This document shows, one piece after another, positions 27,010-33,946 of a DNA stretch of 59,558 bases. Source of the DNA: Labrys wisconsinensis (GTDB lineage: Bacteria > Pseudomonadota > Alphaproteobacteria > Rhizobiales > Labraceae); contig NZ_JAUSVX010000032.1 in assembly GCF_030814995.1 (NCBI RefSeq), positions 1 through 59,558 of the forward strand, in the 5' to 3' direction. The stretch's first letter is position 1. The number at the start of each line of letters is the position of its first letter. A program made the position numbers and the translations under genes. Under the pieces are notes generated by a model that did not search any database, was not told where the DNA came from, and saw nothing but the letters and a program-made list of their open reading frames with translations.

Positions 27010-27792
27010 TTAGCGACGGCCCCTAGGCCGTTCGGCAGGCCGCAGGTTCGGACCCTTTGACTTCGGGAATGCCGGTGGTGGGCCGGGCGGCCGAGGACCC
27101 GCCATCGCGATCTTCAGGGCCACCACGGGCTCCACGTGATACTCGTCCACCCACTCGCACTGCTCCTCGATCATCCGCCCGAGGTACCGCAAGGCCAGCC
27201 CGGATGATCGGGGGTAGCGGTGATAGCCGCAGTCCGTGTGGTATCCCGAAGCTAACCGGTGGGCGGCCTTTGCGACCTGGACCCGCCGATACTCGCCAGG
27301 CTCCCCGCCGGGCCCGATCGGGTCCTCCGCCACCGCGGCGGCGACCGCGAGGAAAACAGTGAGAAGCTGCTCGGGGGGCACCTCGGCCCGCCGGAGCCGC
27401 GCAAGGGCTGCTCGGGCCTTGTCGCGAGGCGGCATGATCAGCACGTCCACCACCCTCTCGACCGGACCCGCTCTTTGCATGAGACTGTCGAGGGCGCTCA
27501 TGGTCAGCTTGATCCACTTATCCTCAGGGTGCTCCCGCAGATACTTCTCGGCAGCCCGCCTATATGGGCGCAGCTCGGCAGCCCGGTAGGTGTTCTTCCA
27601 GTAGCTGCCGTGGCGGTTTTTGAACTGGACGTGATATCGGCAATGGAATTGCGATAGCCCGCGGCCCTCTCCTGCCTGTGGAGGCCTGCCGCAGCCGGGA
27701 ATGCAGCAGTGCGGCATGGCGGCGCGGCCCTGGGCTTCTGCCTTTGATCGGACCCGGGCAGCGGCCCGCTTGTGCTCGGTGAGGCTCACCAT
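27010..27792 (-). CDS. Unknown protein with N-terminal Cys/His cluster, polymerase operon
   Basis: A 260-residue protein. Residues 26-55 contain CCIPGCGRP, then FHCRYH, a likely zinc-binding knuckle. A basic segment (FKNRHGSYWKNTYRAAELRPYRRAAEKYL) follows, then helical repeats, and a Pro/Arg-rich tail. DNA binding is plausible. It overlaps the gene before it by 7 bp and ends one base before the polymerase-like start, so the three products are made together. It may be an origin-binding or accessory replication factor, by inference only. Confidence 0.6.
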   Translation of the reverse strand: MVSLTEHKRAAARVRSKAEAQGRAAMPHCCIPGCGRPPQAGEGRGLSQFHCRYHVQFKNRHGSYWKNTYRAAELRPYRRAAEKYLREHPEDKWIKLTMSALDSLMQRAGPVERVVDVLIMPPRDKARAALARLRRAEVPPEQLLTVFLAVAAAVAEDPIGPGGEPGEYRRVQVAKAAHRLASGYHTDCGYHRYPRSSGLALRYLGRMIEEQCEWVDEYHVEPVVALKIAMAGPRPPGPPPAFPKSKGPNLRPAERPRGRR

Positions 27793-28337
27793 TTGTCCTT
27801 CGCCTCAGCCTGCTTACGGAGGAAGTCGGGGTCCTCCTTGGGGCCCCAAGGGTTTTCGTCCGGGTCGCCTGGTGCCGGCTCCGAGATGCCGCGTCGGCTC
27901 CGGCTGGCCATAGTCCGAAGGTTTGCGAGGACTACCGCATCCTCGCTGCCCCTTACGGGCACGGCGGCCTCCACCTTGATCTGCTGAGATTCAATAACCT
28001 CCCATAAGCTGCGGGCCTCATCCCTGTACGCCTCTGGCTTGCGCTTAAACCCGTCGCGAGCAGCCTCCGCCAGCCGACCGTGCGAGAACAATTCGGCTGA
28101 GGCAGACAGGGGCACTAGAAAGCGAATGGTGCTGCCGGCTTGTGTCCTCGCGGCGAAGTCGACGAAGAACAGGAGGTAAGCGAGGTAGAGCGTACAGCCG
28201 CCGTCTCGTCGGTACTCGATCAGCCTGCGGTGTCCGAATGCGCCCCCCTCTCGTGCCTGCGATGCGATGAAGACGCTTGGCGAGAAGGCGATGCGCTTTT
28301 CGCTCCCGGCGACATACACCGTGATTGCTGCTGGCAT
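27786..28337 (-). CDS. Unknown protein, first gene of the polymerase operon
   Basis: A 183-residue protein starting MPAAITVYVAGSEKR at 28337, ten codons inside the open frame. The N-terminal half looks like a beta-alpha fold (TVYVAGSEKRIAFSPSVFIA; CTLYLAYLLFFVDFAAR); the C-terminal part is charged. The VYVAGS opening slightly recalls RNase H-like folds, but the catalytic Asp is absent, so I do not assign that. An AT-rich 230-bp region upstream probably carries the operon promoter. Confidence 0.55.
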   Translation of the reverse strand: MPAAITVYVAGSEKRIAFSPSVFIASQAREGGAFGHRRLIEYRRDGGCTLYLAYLLFFVDFAARTQAGSTIRFLVPLSASAELFSHGRLAEAARDGFKRKPEAYRDEARSLWEVIESQQIKVEAAVPVRGSEDAVVLANLRTMASRSRRGISEPAPGDPDENPWGPKEDPDFLRKQAEAKDKW

Positions 28338-28566
28338 GCGAGGCTCCAAGCTGGAACAGGGCGGCACAGCTTCGTGCTCGCTCCTAAACAGTGCGACCGC
28401 ACTGGCGCTCTTACAATCCCCTAAAATTGCCGAATTGGCATTTAACGGCGAGAAAGTTCGTCAAATCTTGGCAATCAGTGGCCAGTTTTCTTTGCGGAAT
28501 GACCTATGAGAGGGCTATAAGGACTAAAAATGCTAAATTTGGTGGGCTATAGGCTGTGCTGCGCGT

Positions 28567-29211
28567 CTAGCCCTCGCCAGTCTCCCAGGCGTCCAGCGCC
28601 TTCTCGGCCTTCGCCGGGTCCTCTTTGATCCGTAGAACCGTCTGCCTGCTCAGCCCCGTTGTCCGTGCGATATCGGAGGTGCCCGCCGTCCCTGCCTGTA
28701 TAAGGGCCCTGACAGCCGCCAGCGTCTCCCGGGTGTACGTCGGCTTGCGACCCAGATATCGCCCCTCCTGCTCCTTCGCGTGCTCGATGCCGGCCCGCTG
28801 CGCCTCCCTGGTCGCCTCGGCCTGTGCTTGGGACAGAGCCGCCATGAAGCCGATGAGGGCGTCTCGCACGGCCTGTTGCATCGGGTCCTTCGTCGCCCCG
28901 TCGAACACCATGTTGTGGATTACGGTGCGGATTACGACGCCCCGCCGCATGAACTCCCGGATCGCGTCGCAAACGTCCTGATAGTTGCGGCCCAAGCGAT
29001 CCACCCAGCGAACCACGAGGGTGTCCCCGGCGCGAAGCTTGTCATAGAGCCGCTTCCCCTCGGGCCGCTCGATCAGGCGGGTTGCCACCCCGGAGATTCC
29101 GTGATCGGCGATGATCTCATCGATAGCGAACCCGGCCGCCTCCGCCTGGGAACGCTGGTGGTCAATCGTCTGGCCGGCGGTCGAGACGCGGGCGTACAAG
29201 ATAGTTGCCAT
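28567..29211 (-). CDS. Serine recombinase (resolvase/invertase type)
   Basis: A 214-residue small serine recombinase. The catalytic domain starts MATILYARVSTAGQ with the nucleophile Ser at residue 10. RWVDRLGRN and the arginine-rich ATREAQRAGIEHAKEQ long helix follow, and a C-terminal helix-turn-helix (TSDIARTTGLSRQTVLRI). Length and order match Hin/Tn3 resolvase enzymes. The start at 29211 is supported by a TATAAT box 40 bp upstream. It could resolve multimers of the element or invert a segment. Confidence 0.9.
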   Translation of the reverse strand: MATILYARVSTAGQTIDHQRSQAEAAGFAIDEIIADHGISGVATRLIERPEGKRLYDKLRAGDTLVVRWVDRLGRNYQDVCDAIREFMRRGVVIRTVIHNMVFDGATKDPMQQAVRDALIGFMAALSQAQAEATREAQRAGIEHAKEQEGRYLGRKPTYTRETLAAVRALIQAGTAGTSDIARTTGLSRQTVLRIKEDPAKAEKALDAWETGEG

Positions 29212-29225
29212 GAAGCCGGCGGCTC

Positions 29226-29256
29226 CCTGTCCGTTAGGGTGAGGCGCCCCATTATA
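29226..29256 (-). promoter_or_regulatory. Serine recombinase promoter and operator-like repeat
   Basis: On the minus strand a perfect TATAAT (29256-29251) has only a weak -35. The transcript should begin near 29244. Directly there lies ACCCTAACGGACAGG (29240-29226), an exact 15-bp match, in opposite orientation, to 31630-31644 in the operator region of the small-gene operon. A repressor bound here would block the recombinase promoter. Confidence 0.55.
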
Positions 29257-29420
29257 GACAGGTCCTCTCCCCCCGGTAGATCGCTCAGGGGCAGCCCTTG
29301 TGGGCGACGTGGGCATGGCGATTGATCCTTTCGGTGTGGTGCCGGTGCTTGACTGAAAGCGCTTCGCCAGCACCCCGGGCCGACCCGCGGGGTGCTGGCC
29401 AAAAGCTCTCGATGAGCGGC

Positions 29421-29702
29421 TCATGTCGCCAAGGCGTCATCCAGCTCCGCGATGGCCGCCGTCTCAGCGCCGCCGGGTGGCCCCTCACTCACCATGACCT
29501 CGTCATAGGCGCTCAGGACCAATTCCGCCTCCCGTCCCTCAGGGCAGGCCCCAAGCTCCAACTCCAAGTACCCGGCCTCCTCCCCTTGGAGCAGCGCGGA
29601 GAGGACACGGCCGGGGCCGTCATTGCGGGTGATGAGGATGGCTGTGCCGCGGGCAAAGGATTGCACGCTGTAGCGGCCGGACTGGCATATGGTGGTGCAC
29701 AT
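29421..29702 (-). CDS. Small unknown protein, end of the small-gene operon
   Basis: A 93-residue soluble protein, MCTTICQSGRYSVQSFARG, with an acidic C-terminal half (EGREAELVLSAYDEVMVSEG). No family is recognised. It starts 5 bp after the stop of the previous gene and is the last member of the minus-strand chain of tiny genes, ending 210 bp before the serine recombinase start. Confidence 0.55.
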   Translation of the reverse strand: MCTTICQSGRYSVQSFARGTAILITRNDGPGRVLSALLQGEEAGYLELELGACPEGREAELVLSAYDEVMVSEGPPGGAETAAIAELDDALAT

Positions 29703-29707
29703 GAGCG

Positions 29708-29935
29708 TCAGGCTCCCACCTTGGCGACCACGTCGGGGTGCGTGCGGGCGGCCCGGAGGAACTCTTCGAGCTTCGCCATGTCCTCCCACGAGAGGGCCAC
29801 AAGGTAAGACCCAAAGTGTATTGTCGTGAGGGTCATGGCGACCCCATCGGGGTAGGCCGCAAATGTCGTGGTGATGAGAGAAACCTCTCTGTCCCGCAAG
29901 GTGATGCTGCTATCGGCTATGTAACCCGCGATCAT
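29708..29935 (-). CDS. Small unknown protein
   Basis: A 75-residue protein, MIAGYIADSSITLRDREVSL. It looks like a small beta-rich domain followed by a helix (WEDMAKLEEFLRAARTHPDVVAK). It probably folds on its own in the cytoplasm. Gene packing with its neighbour supports it as real. No function can be assigned. Confidence 0.55.
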   Translation of the reverse strand: MIAGYIADSSITLRDREVSLITTTFAAYPDGVAMTLTTIHFGSYLVALSWEDMAKLEEFLRAARTHPDVVAKVGA

Positions 29936-30029
29936 GGCTTGTAGTCCCCTCTAATCGAGCGCCCATTGCGCTCCCCCACAGGCCTCACCCGGAGCGGTGA
30001 CCGGGTGTGACCATGAGGGAGGGCAGGGG

Positions 30030-30254
30030 CTAGGAGGCGAACGGTGCTAGCTGTCGAGGCCCTTGTCCTGTGAGAGACCAATGGGCCTCCCGGAGGCTCC
30101 GATAGCTGCCAACGCGGGAAGGCCTGGGGTAGCGCTCGTCGTGCTCGAAGGCGACCCACAGCCGGCCCTCGCGCTCGACAGTGAAGACGGACCACCTATA
30201 GGAGCCTGCGGAGCCCTCAATGTTTGGCTGAAAGAGGCCGAAGGACTTCGCCAT
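30030..30254 (-). CDS. Small unknown protein
   Basis: A 74-residue protein, MAKSFGLFQPNIEGSAGSYRWSVFTVEREGRLWVAFEHDERYP, with alternating beta-type residues and an Arg/Ser-rich second half. The ATG shares one base with the upstream stop (TGATG), which indicates translational coupling. A 94-bp gap separates it from the next gene in the chain. Function unknown. Confidence 0.55.
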   Translation of the reverse strand: MAKSFGLFQPNIEGSAGSYRWSVFTVEREGRLWVAFEHDERYPRPSRVGSYRSLREAHWSLTGQGPRQLAPFAS

Positions 30255-30550
30255 CACTGCGCCCTCCGCAAGACCGGCGCCGCGATGACCGTGAGTGCCA
30301 GCCTGTAGAGCTTGGCTAGCTCCGACTTGCCGCCATCCCAGTACCACCTATGGTCCCTCCGGACGGCACTGCGGCACAGGCGGATGTACCTGAGGCAGTC
30401 CCTGCGGTGGGCCTCGGACTGGACGCAGAAGCCCTCGGAGAAGCCGTAGAGGCAGGCGCCAGGGTCACCGGGGCGGACATAGGAGGCCCATGAGGCGGCA
30501 TAGCGCCATGCCTCATGGGGCGTGAAGGTGGTGGAGGAGAGGCGGGACAT
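30254..30550 (-). CDS. Small unknown protein
   Basis: A 98-residue protein beginning MSRLSSTTFTPHEAWRYAASWASY. It is aromatic- and cysteine-containing (GACLYGFSEGFCVQ; DCLRYIRLC), with a hydrophobic C-terminal helix, LAKLYRLALTVIAAPVL. The start overlaps the upstream stop in TGATG; a GTG one codon earlier is also possible. It is possibly membrane-associated. Function unknown. Confidence 0.55.
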   Translation of the reverse strand: MSRLSSTTFTPHEAWRYAASWASYVRPGDPGACLYGFSEGFCVQSEAHRRDCLRYIRLCRSAVRRDHRWYWDGGKSELAKLYRLALTVIAAPVLRRAQ

Positions 30551-30792
30551 CACTTGGCCTCCCCATCAGCCACCACGGCATCCGTGGGGACGAACGCATA
30601 GCGGTATTTCGGATCGTGGGTGTTGCCCGTGAGATCCATGAGGAGCTTAGTGTTGCTCACGGCCCAGAGGTCGCCTTCGGTGCCGATGCCGCTGGCGCCC
30701 TTGACGAGATGAACCAGGGTGCCCTTGGGCAGGACCGCCTGAGACCCCCAGAGGTTCATTGGGAGGTCGCGATTGGTGCGGTGTGCGGCCAT
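30550..30792 (-). CDS. Small unknown protein
   Basis: An 80-residue protein, MAAHRTNRDLPMNLWGSQAVLPKGTLVHLVKG, reading as a small beta-barrel-like domain (KGTLVHLVKGASGIGTEGDLWAVSNTKLLMDL). Start and stop both overlap neighbouring genes by one base. No family is recognised. Confidence 0.55.
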   Translation of the reverse strand: MAAHRTNRDLPMNLWGSQAVLPKGTLVHLVKGASGIGTEGDLWAVSNTKLLMDLTGNTHDPKYRYAFVPTDAVVADGEAK

Positions 30793-30956
30793 CAGCGTGC
30801 CTCCCCCTTGTTCGCTTGCGCGTCTGCCTGCGAAGAGGGAGCCGTGCCAGAGACCTTGATGGTGGTCAGCGTGGGGTCCGGGCGGATGTCTTGGGATGGC
30901 ATGGCGCCGACCAAGAGGGCGACGTGAGCCGCGAGGATGAGCAGGGAGGTGACCAT
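30792..30956 (-). CDS. Tiny exported or membrane-anchored protein
   Basis: A 54-residue protein with an N-terminal hydrophobic helix, MVTSLLILAAHVALLVGAMPSQ, that fits a signal peptide or anchor, then a polar Thr/Ser/Ala-rich tail. It is coupled to the next gene by TGATG. Such small exported phage-type products can be involved in lysis or exclusion, but nothing specific is visible. Confidence 0.5.
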   Translation of the reverse strand: MVTSLLILAAHVALLVGAMPSQDIRPDPTLTTIKVSGTAPSSQADAQANKGEAR

Positions 30957-30960
30957 GGTG

Positions 30961-31170
30961 TCAGGCCCTCCCCAAGCCGGTGCGGAAGGCCGAACGCCAC
31001 GCCTCAACAGCCGAGATGTAGGCATCGCGGAGGGCGTTTAGCTCGGGCGGGAGCATCTTGGGCAGATAGCGATAGGTGCCGGCTTGGCGGCCATAGGCGG
31101 CCGTGAGGGCGGCCTGAAAGCGATCATCGGCCGACTGCATGGCGCAGTAGAGGTCGTACAGGGAGGACAT
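30961..31170 (-). CDS. Small helical unknown protein
   Basis: A 69-residue, mostly helical protein, MSSLYDLYCAMQSADDRFQAALTAAYG, with no membrane segment. A GGGAGG site lies close to the start at 31170 and only 4 bp separate it from the gene on each side, which supports it as a coding gene of the operon. Function unknown. Confidence 0.55.
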   Translation of the reverse strand: MSSLYDLYCAMQSADDRFQAALTAAYGRQAGTYRYLPKMLPPELNALRDAYISAVEAWRSAFRTGLGRA

Positions 31171-31174
31171 GGTG

Positions 31175-31300
31175 TCAGTCCTCCCGCACGTAGGTGGTCC
31201 AGGCGTCATGCGCCCGGCCGACCAGGAGGATGGCCGCCATGATCACGGCGAGGGCCGTGAGGAAGAGCGCGATGGTGAGGCAGGCTTCGGCTGGGGTCAT
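31175..31300 (-). CDS. Tiny single-helix membrane protein
   Basis: A 41-codon ORF reading MTPAEACLTIALFLTALAVIMAAILLVGRAHD and a short acidic tail. A single hydrophobic helix covers about residues 8-27. It fits exactly between two neighbouring genes with gaps of 3 and 4 bp, which is the main reason to call it. It resembles small phage holin-like or membrane-toxin peptides only in general character. Confidence 0.5.
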   Translation of the reverse strand: MTPAEACLTIALFLTALAVIMAAILLVGRAHDAWTTYVRED

Positions 31301-31303
31301 GGC

Positions 31304-31495
31304 TCAGTACCCCAAGAATTCGCGGGCCGCCCGGTAGTCGAGGACCGTCACGGTCTCCTCAAACCACCCATCGGCATCGGTATGGCACCAGACCCTGAGG
31401 ACCACCCCATGGTCATTGGTGCCGACGTAGTTGTCCCGGTGCAGGGCACACCATGCTGCAAGGCGGGCTAGCTGGTAGGGCGTGAGGTAGGTCAT
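31304..31495 (-). CDS. Small unknown protein, first gene of the small-gene operon
   Basis: A 63-residue protein, MTYLTPYQLARLAAWCALHRDNYVG, with a central WCHTDADGWFEETVTVLDY segment. It is the promoter-proximal gene of the tightly packed chain that runs down to 29421. The start is uncertain because the frame is open to 31630 and the ribosome-binding site is weak. No family is recognised. Confidence 0.5.
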   Translation of the reverse strand: MTYLTPYQLARLAAWCALHRDNYVGTNDHGVVLRVWCHTDADGWFEETVTVLDYRAAREFLGY

Positions 31496-31593
31496 GGGGA
31501 GGTTCTCGGCACGGCGCCCGTGCATCGCTCCGGGCTTTGGAGCGGACGGGCCGGGTTGCACCGGGCGGGATCGCCAAGTGTCCACAAGGGTGG

Positions 31594-31691
31594 TGTCCGA
31601 AATGTGATGTGTCCGTATGTACGATGTCAACCCTAACGGACAGGCGGAGCGATCACATTATGGTGACCGATGTGGTATACCCTATCGGACA
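31594..31691. promoter_or_regulatory. Nested inverted repeats and promoter of the small-gene operon
   Basis: Four TGTCCG/CGGACA boxes lie here: TGTCCGA 31594-31600, TGTCCGT 31610-31616, ACGGACA 31636-31642 and TCGGACA 31685-31691. The second and third form an inverted pair, bracketed by AATGTGAT (31601-31608) and ATCACATT (31652-31659). On the minus strand TTGACA (31629-31624) is a good -35 with a weak -10 near 31602-31607. A further imperfect dyad, CCGATGTGG/CCCTATCGG, spans 31667-31688. This looks like a complex operator. Confidence 0.55.
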
Positions 31692-31870
31692 ATGGTGCCG
31701 GGTATGGTGTCCACGGCGAGGCGCTCCGATTCGGCGAGCCATCGCTTCAGCCCGCACATCGCGTGTTACAGGGCGGTGCAGTAGCGCCGGGGCCTACCGA
31801 TTGGCGCGAGGCCCGGCGGCCAGGGCGCCCCCCATGCCTTCCGCACTGGCGAGACAGGCCGGCAGGGGCC

Positions 31871-31937
31871 ACGGGGGGAAGTGCCCCGCCGTTGCCATGT
31901 GATGGGGGCTCGCATAGGTGACCCCTAGGTAGTCGGG
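31871..31937 (+). repeat. Imperfect direct repeat, copy 1
   Basis: This copy begins ACGGGGGGAAGTGCCCCGCC, contains ATGTGATGGGGGCTC and GTGACCCCTAGGTAGTCGGG, and matches a second copy at 32076-32143 at roughly three of every four bases. Both copies are in the same orientation, about 205 bp apart, in a 640-bp stretch without genes. Confidence 0.6.
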
Positions 31938-32075
31938 GAGCCCGCCCACGGACCTAAGGAACTGGCGCCTGCCGCCCCCGAGGACACCTCACGATGTCAT
32001 CAGGTCGCCACGGGGTTCCGACCCGAGGTGCCCCGCCGGCCTCGCCCGGCCCCAGCCGAAAATCCGGCCACCCCC

Positions 32076-32143
32076 ACGGGGGGAAAGTCCCGCGCCGCTC
32101 CCACATGATGGGGTCTCATATAAGTGACCCCTGCTTAGTCGGG
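32076..32143 (+). repeat. Imperfect direct repeat, copy 2
   Basis: This copy begins ACGGGGGGAAAGTCCCGCGC, contains ACATGATGGGGTCTC and GTGACCCCTGCTTAGTCGGG, and is partner to 31871-31937. It runs a few bases into the 3' end of the DUF4238 gene. Possible roles are iterons, regulatory sites or a remnant duplication. The rest of the gap 31692-32134 shows nothing else I can support. Confidence 0.6.
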
Positions 32144-33067
32144 CGCTGAGGGCGGCCCATCGATAGGGAATACGGCGCTAAGGGCTGTCGTTGGCATCCC
32201 ACGATACTGAGGGTTCTCCGAGAAGACTTTCCTTGCGAACGAAAAATCCGCAGACTGTGAGTAAATGGCCGCTGACGACCATGAACATTGCAGATAATTG
32301 AGGTTTTCGACATAGGGAGCAATCGCACGAATACCAATCCCCCGGACAAGAGAGACATACAAGCCGCGATGCTTGATGATGTAATCCGCCATCCAACCGT
32401 CGTCTCGCGGCCCTGTTGATTTCATTATCTCTTCATATGTCGAAATTATAAGCGCACTGGTTGCCGGGCATGGCATGTATAAAGCTGCCTTGGGCGACAG
32501 CGGGAGAAACGCTTCTACCCCAGGCACGTCAAAGCCGAGGTTACTGCCATCAGAAGGTTGCCTTGTGCGTTGAAGAACCACTGGGTTATCGCCTAGGTAG
32601 AAAACGTCGTCACCTTCAATTGTCATGACGACCCAATGCCGCCTCTCAATCATATCGGCAAGTAGCGCTGAACTCCGCCACATTTGTTCCATGAGTTGCG
32701 CAAACTGCTCGGGCGAAGGGTTATTGACCATTCCCCTTTGAAAAGCGTCCGTCCGAAAACTTTGAGTGGCAATGAGACGAGCGACAGAAATCCTCTGTTG
32801 CTTGGTCAGACCAGCGACGGAGCGCGTCCGTATGATTTCTCTGATCACCGGAGCGGCCTTGGTTTCGATCTTCTCAAACCGATCCTCGAAGGAAACGCTC
32901 ACGCCATTGATGACATGGTCGTAAATCGCCGGACCAGCCGCCGCGTACTTCGGCGGAGGCTTTGTGATTTGGTCCGACAGCACGTCCAGTCGGAAAACCC
33001 GTCCGTCCTTATCGGCGAAATTCTTGACCAGGAACTTCGATACCCAGTGTTGATTTTCGGGGGACAT
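32135..33067 (-). CDS. DUF4238 domain-containing protein
   Basis: A 310-residue soluble protein. The N-terminus, NQHWVSKFLVKNFADKDGRVF, and the later GDNPVVL segment and PLSPKAAL stretch fit the DUF4238 family, whose members begin with a conserved His and SKF/LLKNF pattern. Activity is not established; such genes are common in mobile regions. Start set at 33067 because similarity begins there, although the frame is open far upstream. It lies in a minus-strand pair with the small gene at 33112. Confidence 0.75.
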   Translation of the reverse strand: MSPENQHWVSKFLVKNFADKDGRVFRLDVLSDQITKPPPKYAAAGPAIYDHVINGVSVSFEDRFEKIETKAAPVIREIIRTRSVAGLTKQQRISVARLIATQSFRTDAFQRGMVNNPSPEQFAQLMEQMWRSSALLADMIERRHWVVMTIEGDDVFYLGDNPVVLQRTRQPSDGSNLGFDVPGVEAFLPLSPKAALYMPCPATSALIISTYEEIMKSTGPRDDGWMADYIIKHRGLYVSLVRGIGIRAIAPYVENLNYLQCSWSSAAIYSQSADFSFARKVFSENPQYRGMPTTALSAVFPIDGPPSAPD

Positions 33068-33111
33068 CGGGACAAGGGGCGAGGATTGGGAACACAGAAG
33101 TTGGCTCACTA

Positions 33112-33375
33112 TTACACTAACACCAACTCCCCCGGCACCTCGCCGGCTCTCCCCAAGATAACCGCATCCTCGAAGTCCCCCAACGCCGGGTCCCCACTTC
33201 GAGAAAACACCAGGACCCCCGCCTTGCCTGCCGCGAGCCGCCGCATGAGGCTCAACGCCCCGTGCTCGCTGCGGGCCTCTATGGGGTCCTGAGGTACAAG
33301 CTCGCCGTCCTCGTCTCGGACGAAGGGTTGGACCACATAGTAGGTGATCGCCCTGCCTGCTGCGGCACTGGCCAT
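33112..33375 (-). CDS. Small unknown protein
   Basis: An 87-residue protein, MASAAAGRAITYYVVQPFVRDEDGELV, with a central EARSEHGALSLMRRLAAGKAGVLVFSRSGD and a short acidic end. It reads as a compact alpha/beta domain of the kind found in rhizobial mobile elements. It lies 44 bp upstream of the DUF4238 gene and may be co-transcribed. Function unknown. Confidence 0.6.
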   Translation of the reverse strand: MASAAAGRAITYYVVQPFVRDEDGELVPQDPIEARSEHGALSLMRRLAAGKAGVLVFSRSGDPALGDFEDAVILGRAGEVPGELVLV

Positions 33376-33467
33376 GGGGCTCCTCCCATCTGCTCATTGA
33401 CTGCCGGGACTAACGGTAGCACAACGGGAACGGAAAGAGAACAAGGTGAGCTTGGTAAGGCGAGGCG

Positions 33468-33674
33468 ATGGCGGAGCGGCAGCCCGAGACAGATGAGCTG
33501 GAAGCCGACATTGATGCAGCCATCGCGGCGTGCGGCGGGGACCCGAGGGCGACCATAAGGACCCTGCTGATCGCCCAGGCCTACTACGAGGCGGACATTG
33601 CGCGGCTGACAGAGATGGTTTCGAGGGGGTACGCGAGGAGGGGGCCAGAGGAATTGCGACGCAGCGGACGATGA
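33468..33674 (+). CDS. Small acidic unknown protein
   Basis: A 68-residue helical protein, MAERQPETDELEADIDAAIAACGGDPRATIRTLLIAQAYYEADIARL. This acidic helical pattern recurs in small conserved hypothetical proteins of rhizobial genomes. It is divergent from the gene at 33112. A helper or regulatory role is possible; none is shown. Confidence 0.6.
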   Translation: MAERQPETDELEADIDAAIAACGGDPRATIRTLLIAQAYYEADIARLTEMVSRGYARRGPEELRRSGR

Positions 33675-33741
33675 TCCTCCGCCGCGAAATCGCCGCTACT
33701 GCCACGTAGTCTCGTACTCTCCGCAATCGAGGGGTCAGACG

Positions 33742-33939
33742 ATGAGCACGTGGTACATAGAAGGATATGCGCCAGATGGCATCAGAGCCAAATGGCACCG
33801 CCGGAACACAACGTTCGAGGACGTCATCGCGACGCTTGAGATGCGGCGGGATGGTGAGATTTTGCGGGTGCTCTGTCCAGTCGGCGCAACAGCGGAAGAA
33901 CTTAAAACGCTCCGCGGGCACGGCGCCGCGCCGTTCTAA
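33742..33939 (+). CDS. Small unknown protein next to attR
   Basis: A 65-residue protein, MSTWYIEGYAPDGIRAKWHRRNTTFEDVIATLEMRRDG, reading as a small mixed alpha/beta domain. It ends eight bases before the right arm-type repeats, at the edge of the element. It could be a recombination-directionality factor by position and size, but it lacks a recognisable helix-turn-helix. Confidence 0.5.
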   Translation: MSTWYIEGYAPDGIRAKWHRRNTTFEDVIATLEMRRDGEILRVLCPVGATAEELKTLRGHGAAPF

Positions 33940-33946
33940 ATTTCTT

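Noticed and set aside
27786-28337. RNase H-like fold in the first gene of the polymerase operon
   Set aside because: The VYVAGS opening resembles RNase H, but the catalytic Asp is Ala and no convincing Glu/Asp set follows.
28512-28551. Repeated GGGCTATA as serine recombinase crossover sites
   Set aside because: Only 8 bp are shared, in direct orientation 32 bp apart in an AT-rich promoter region; too short to support.
32135-33397. Longer DUF4238 protein starting at 33397
   Set aside because: The extra N-terminal part is Gly/Arg-rich shadow translation overlapping the 87-aa gene on the same strand in another frame.
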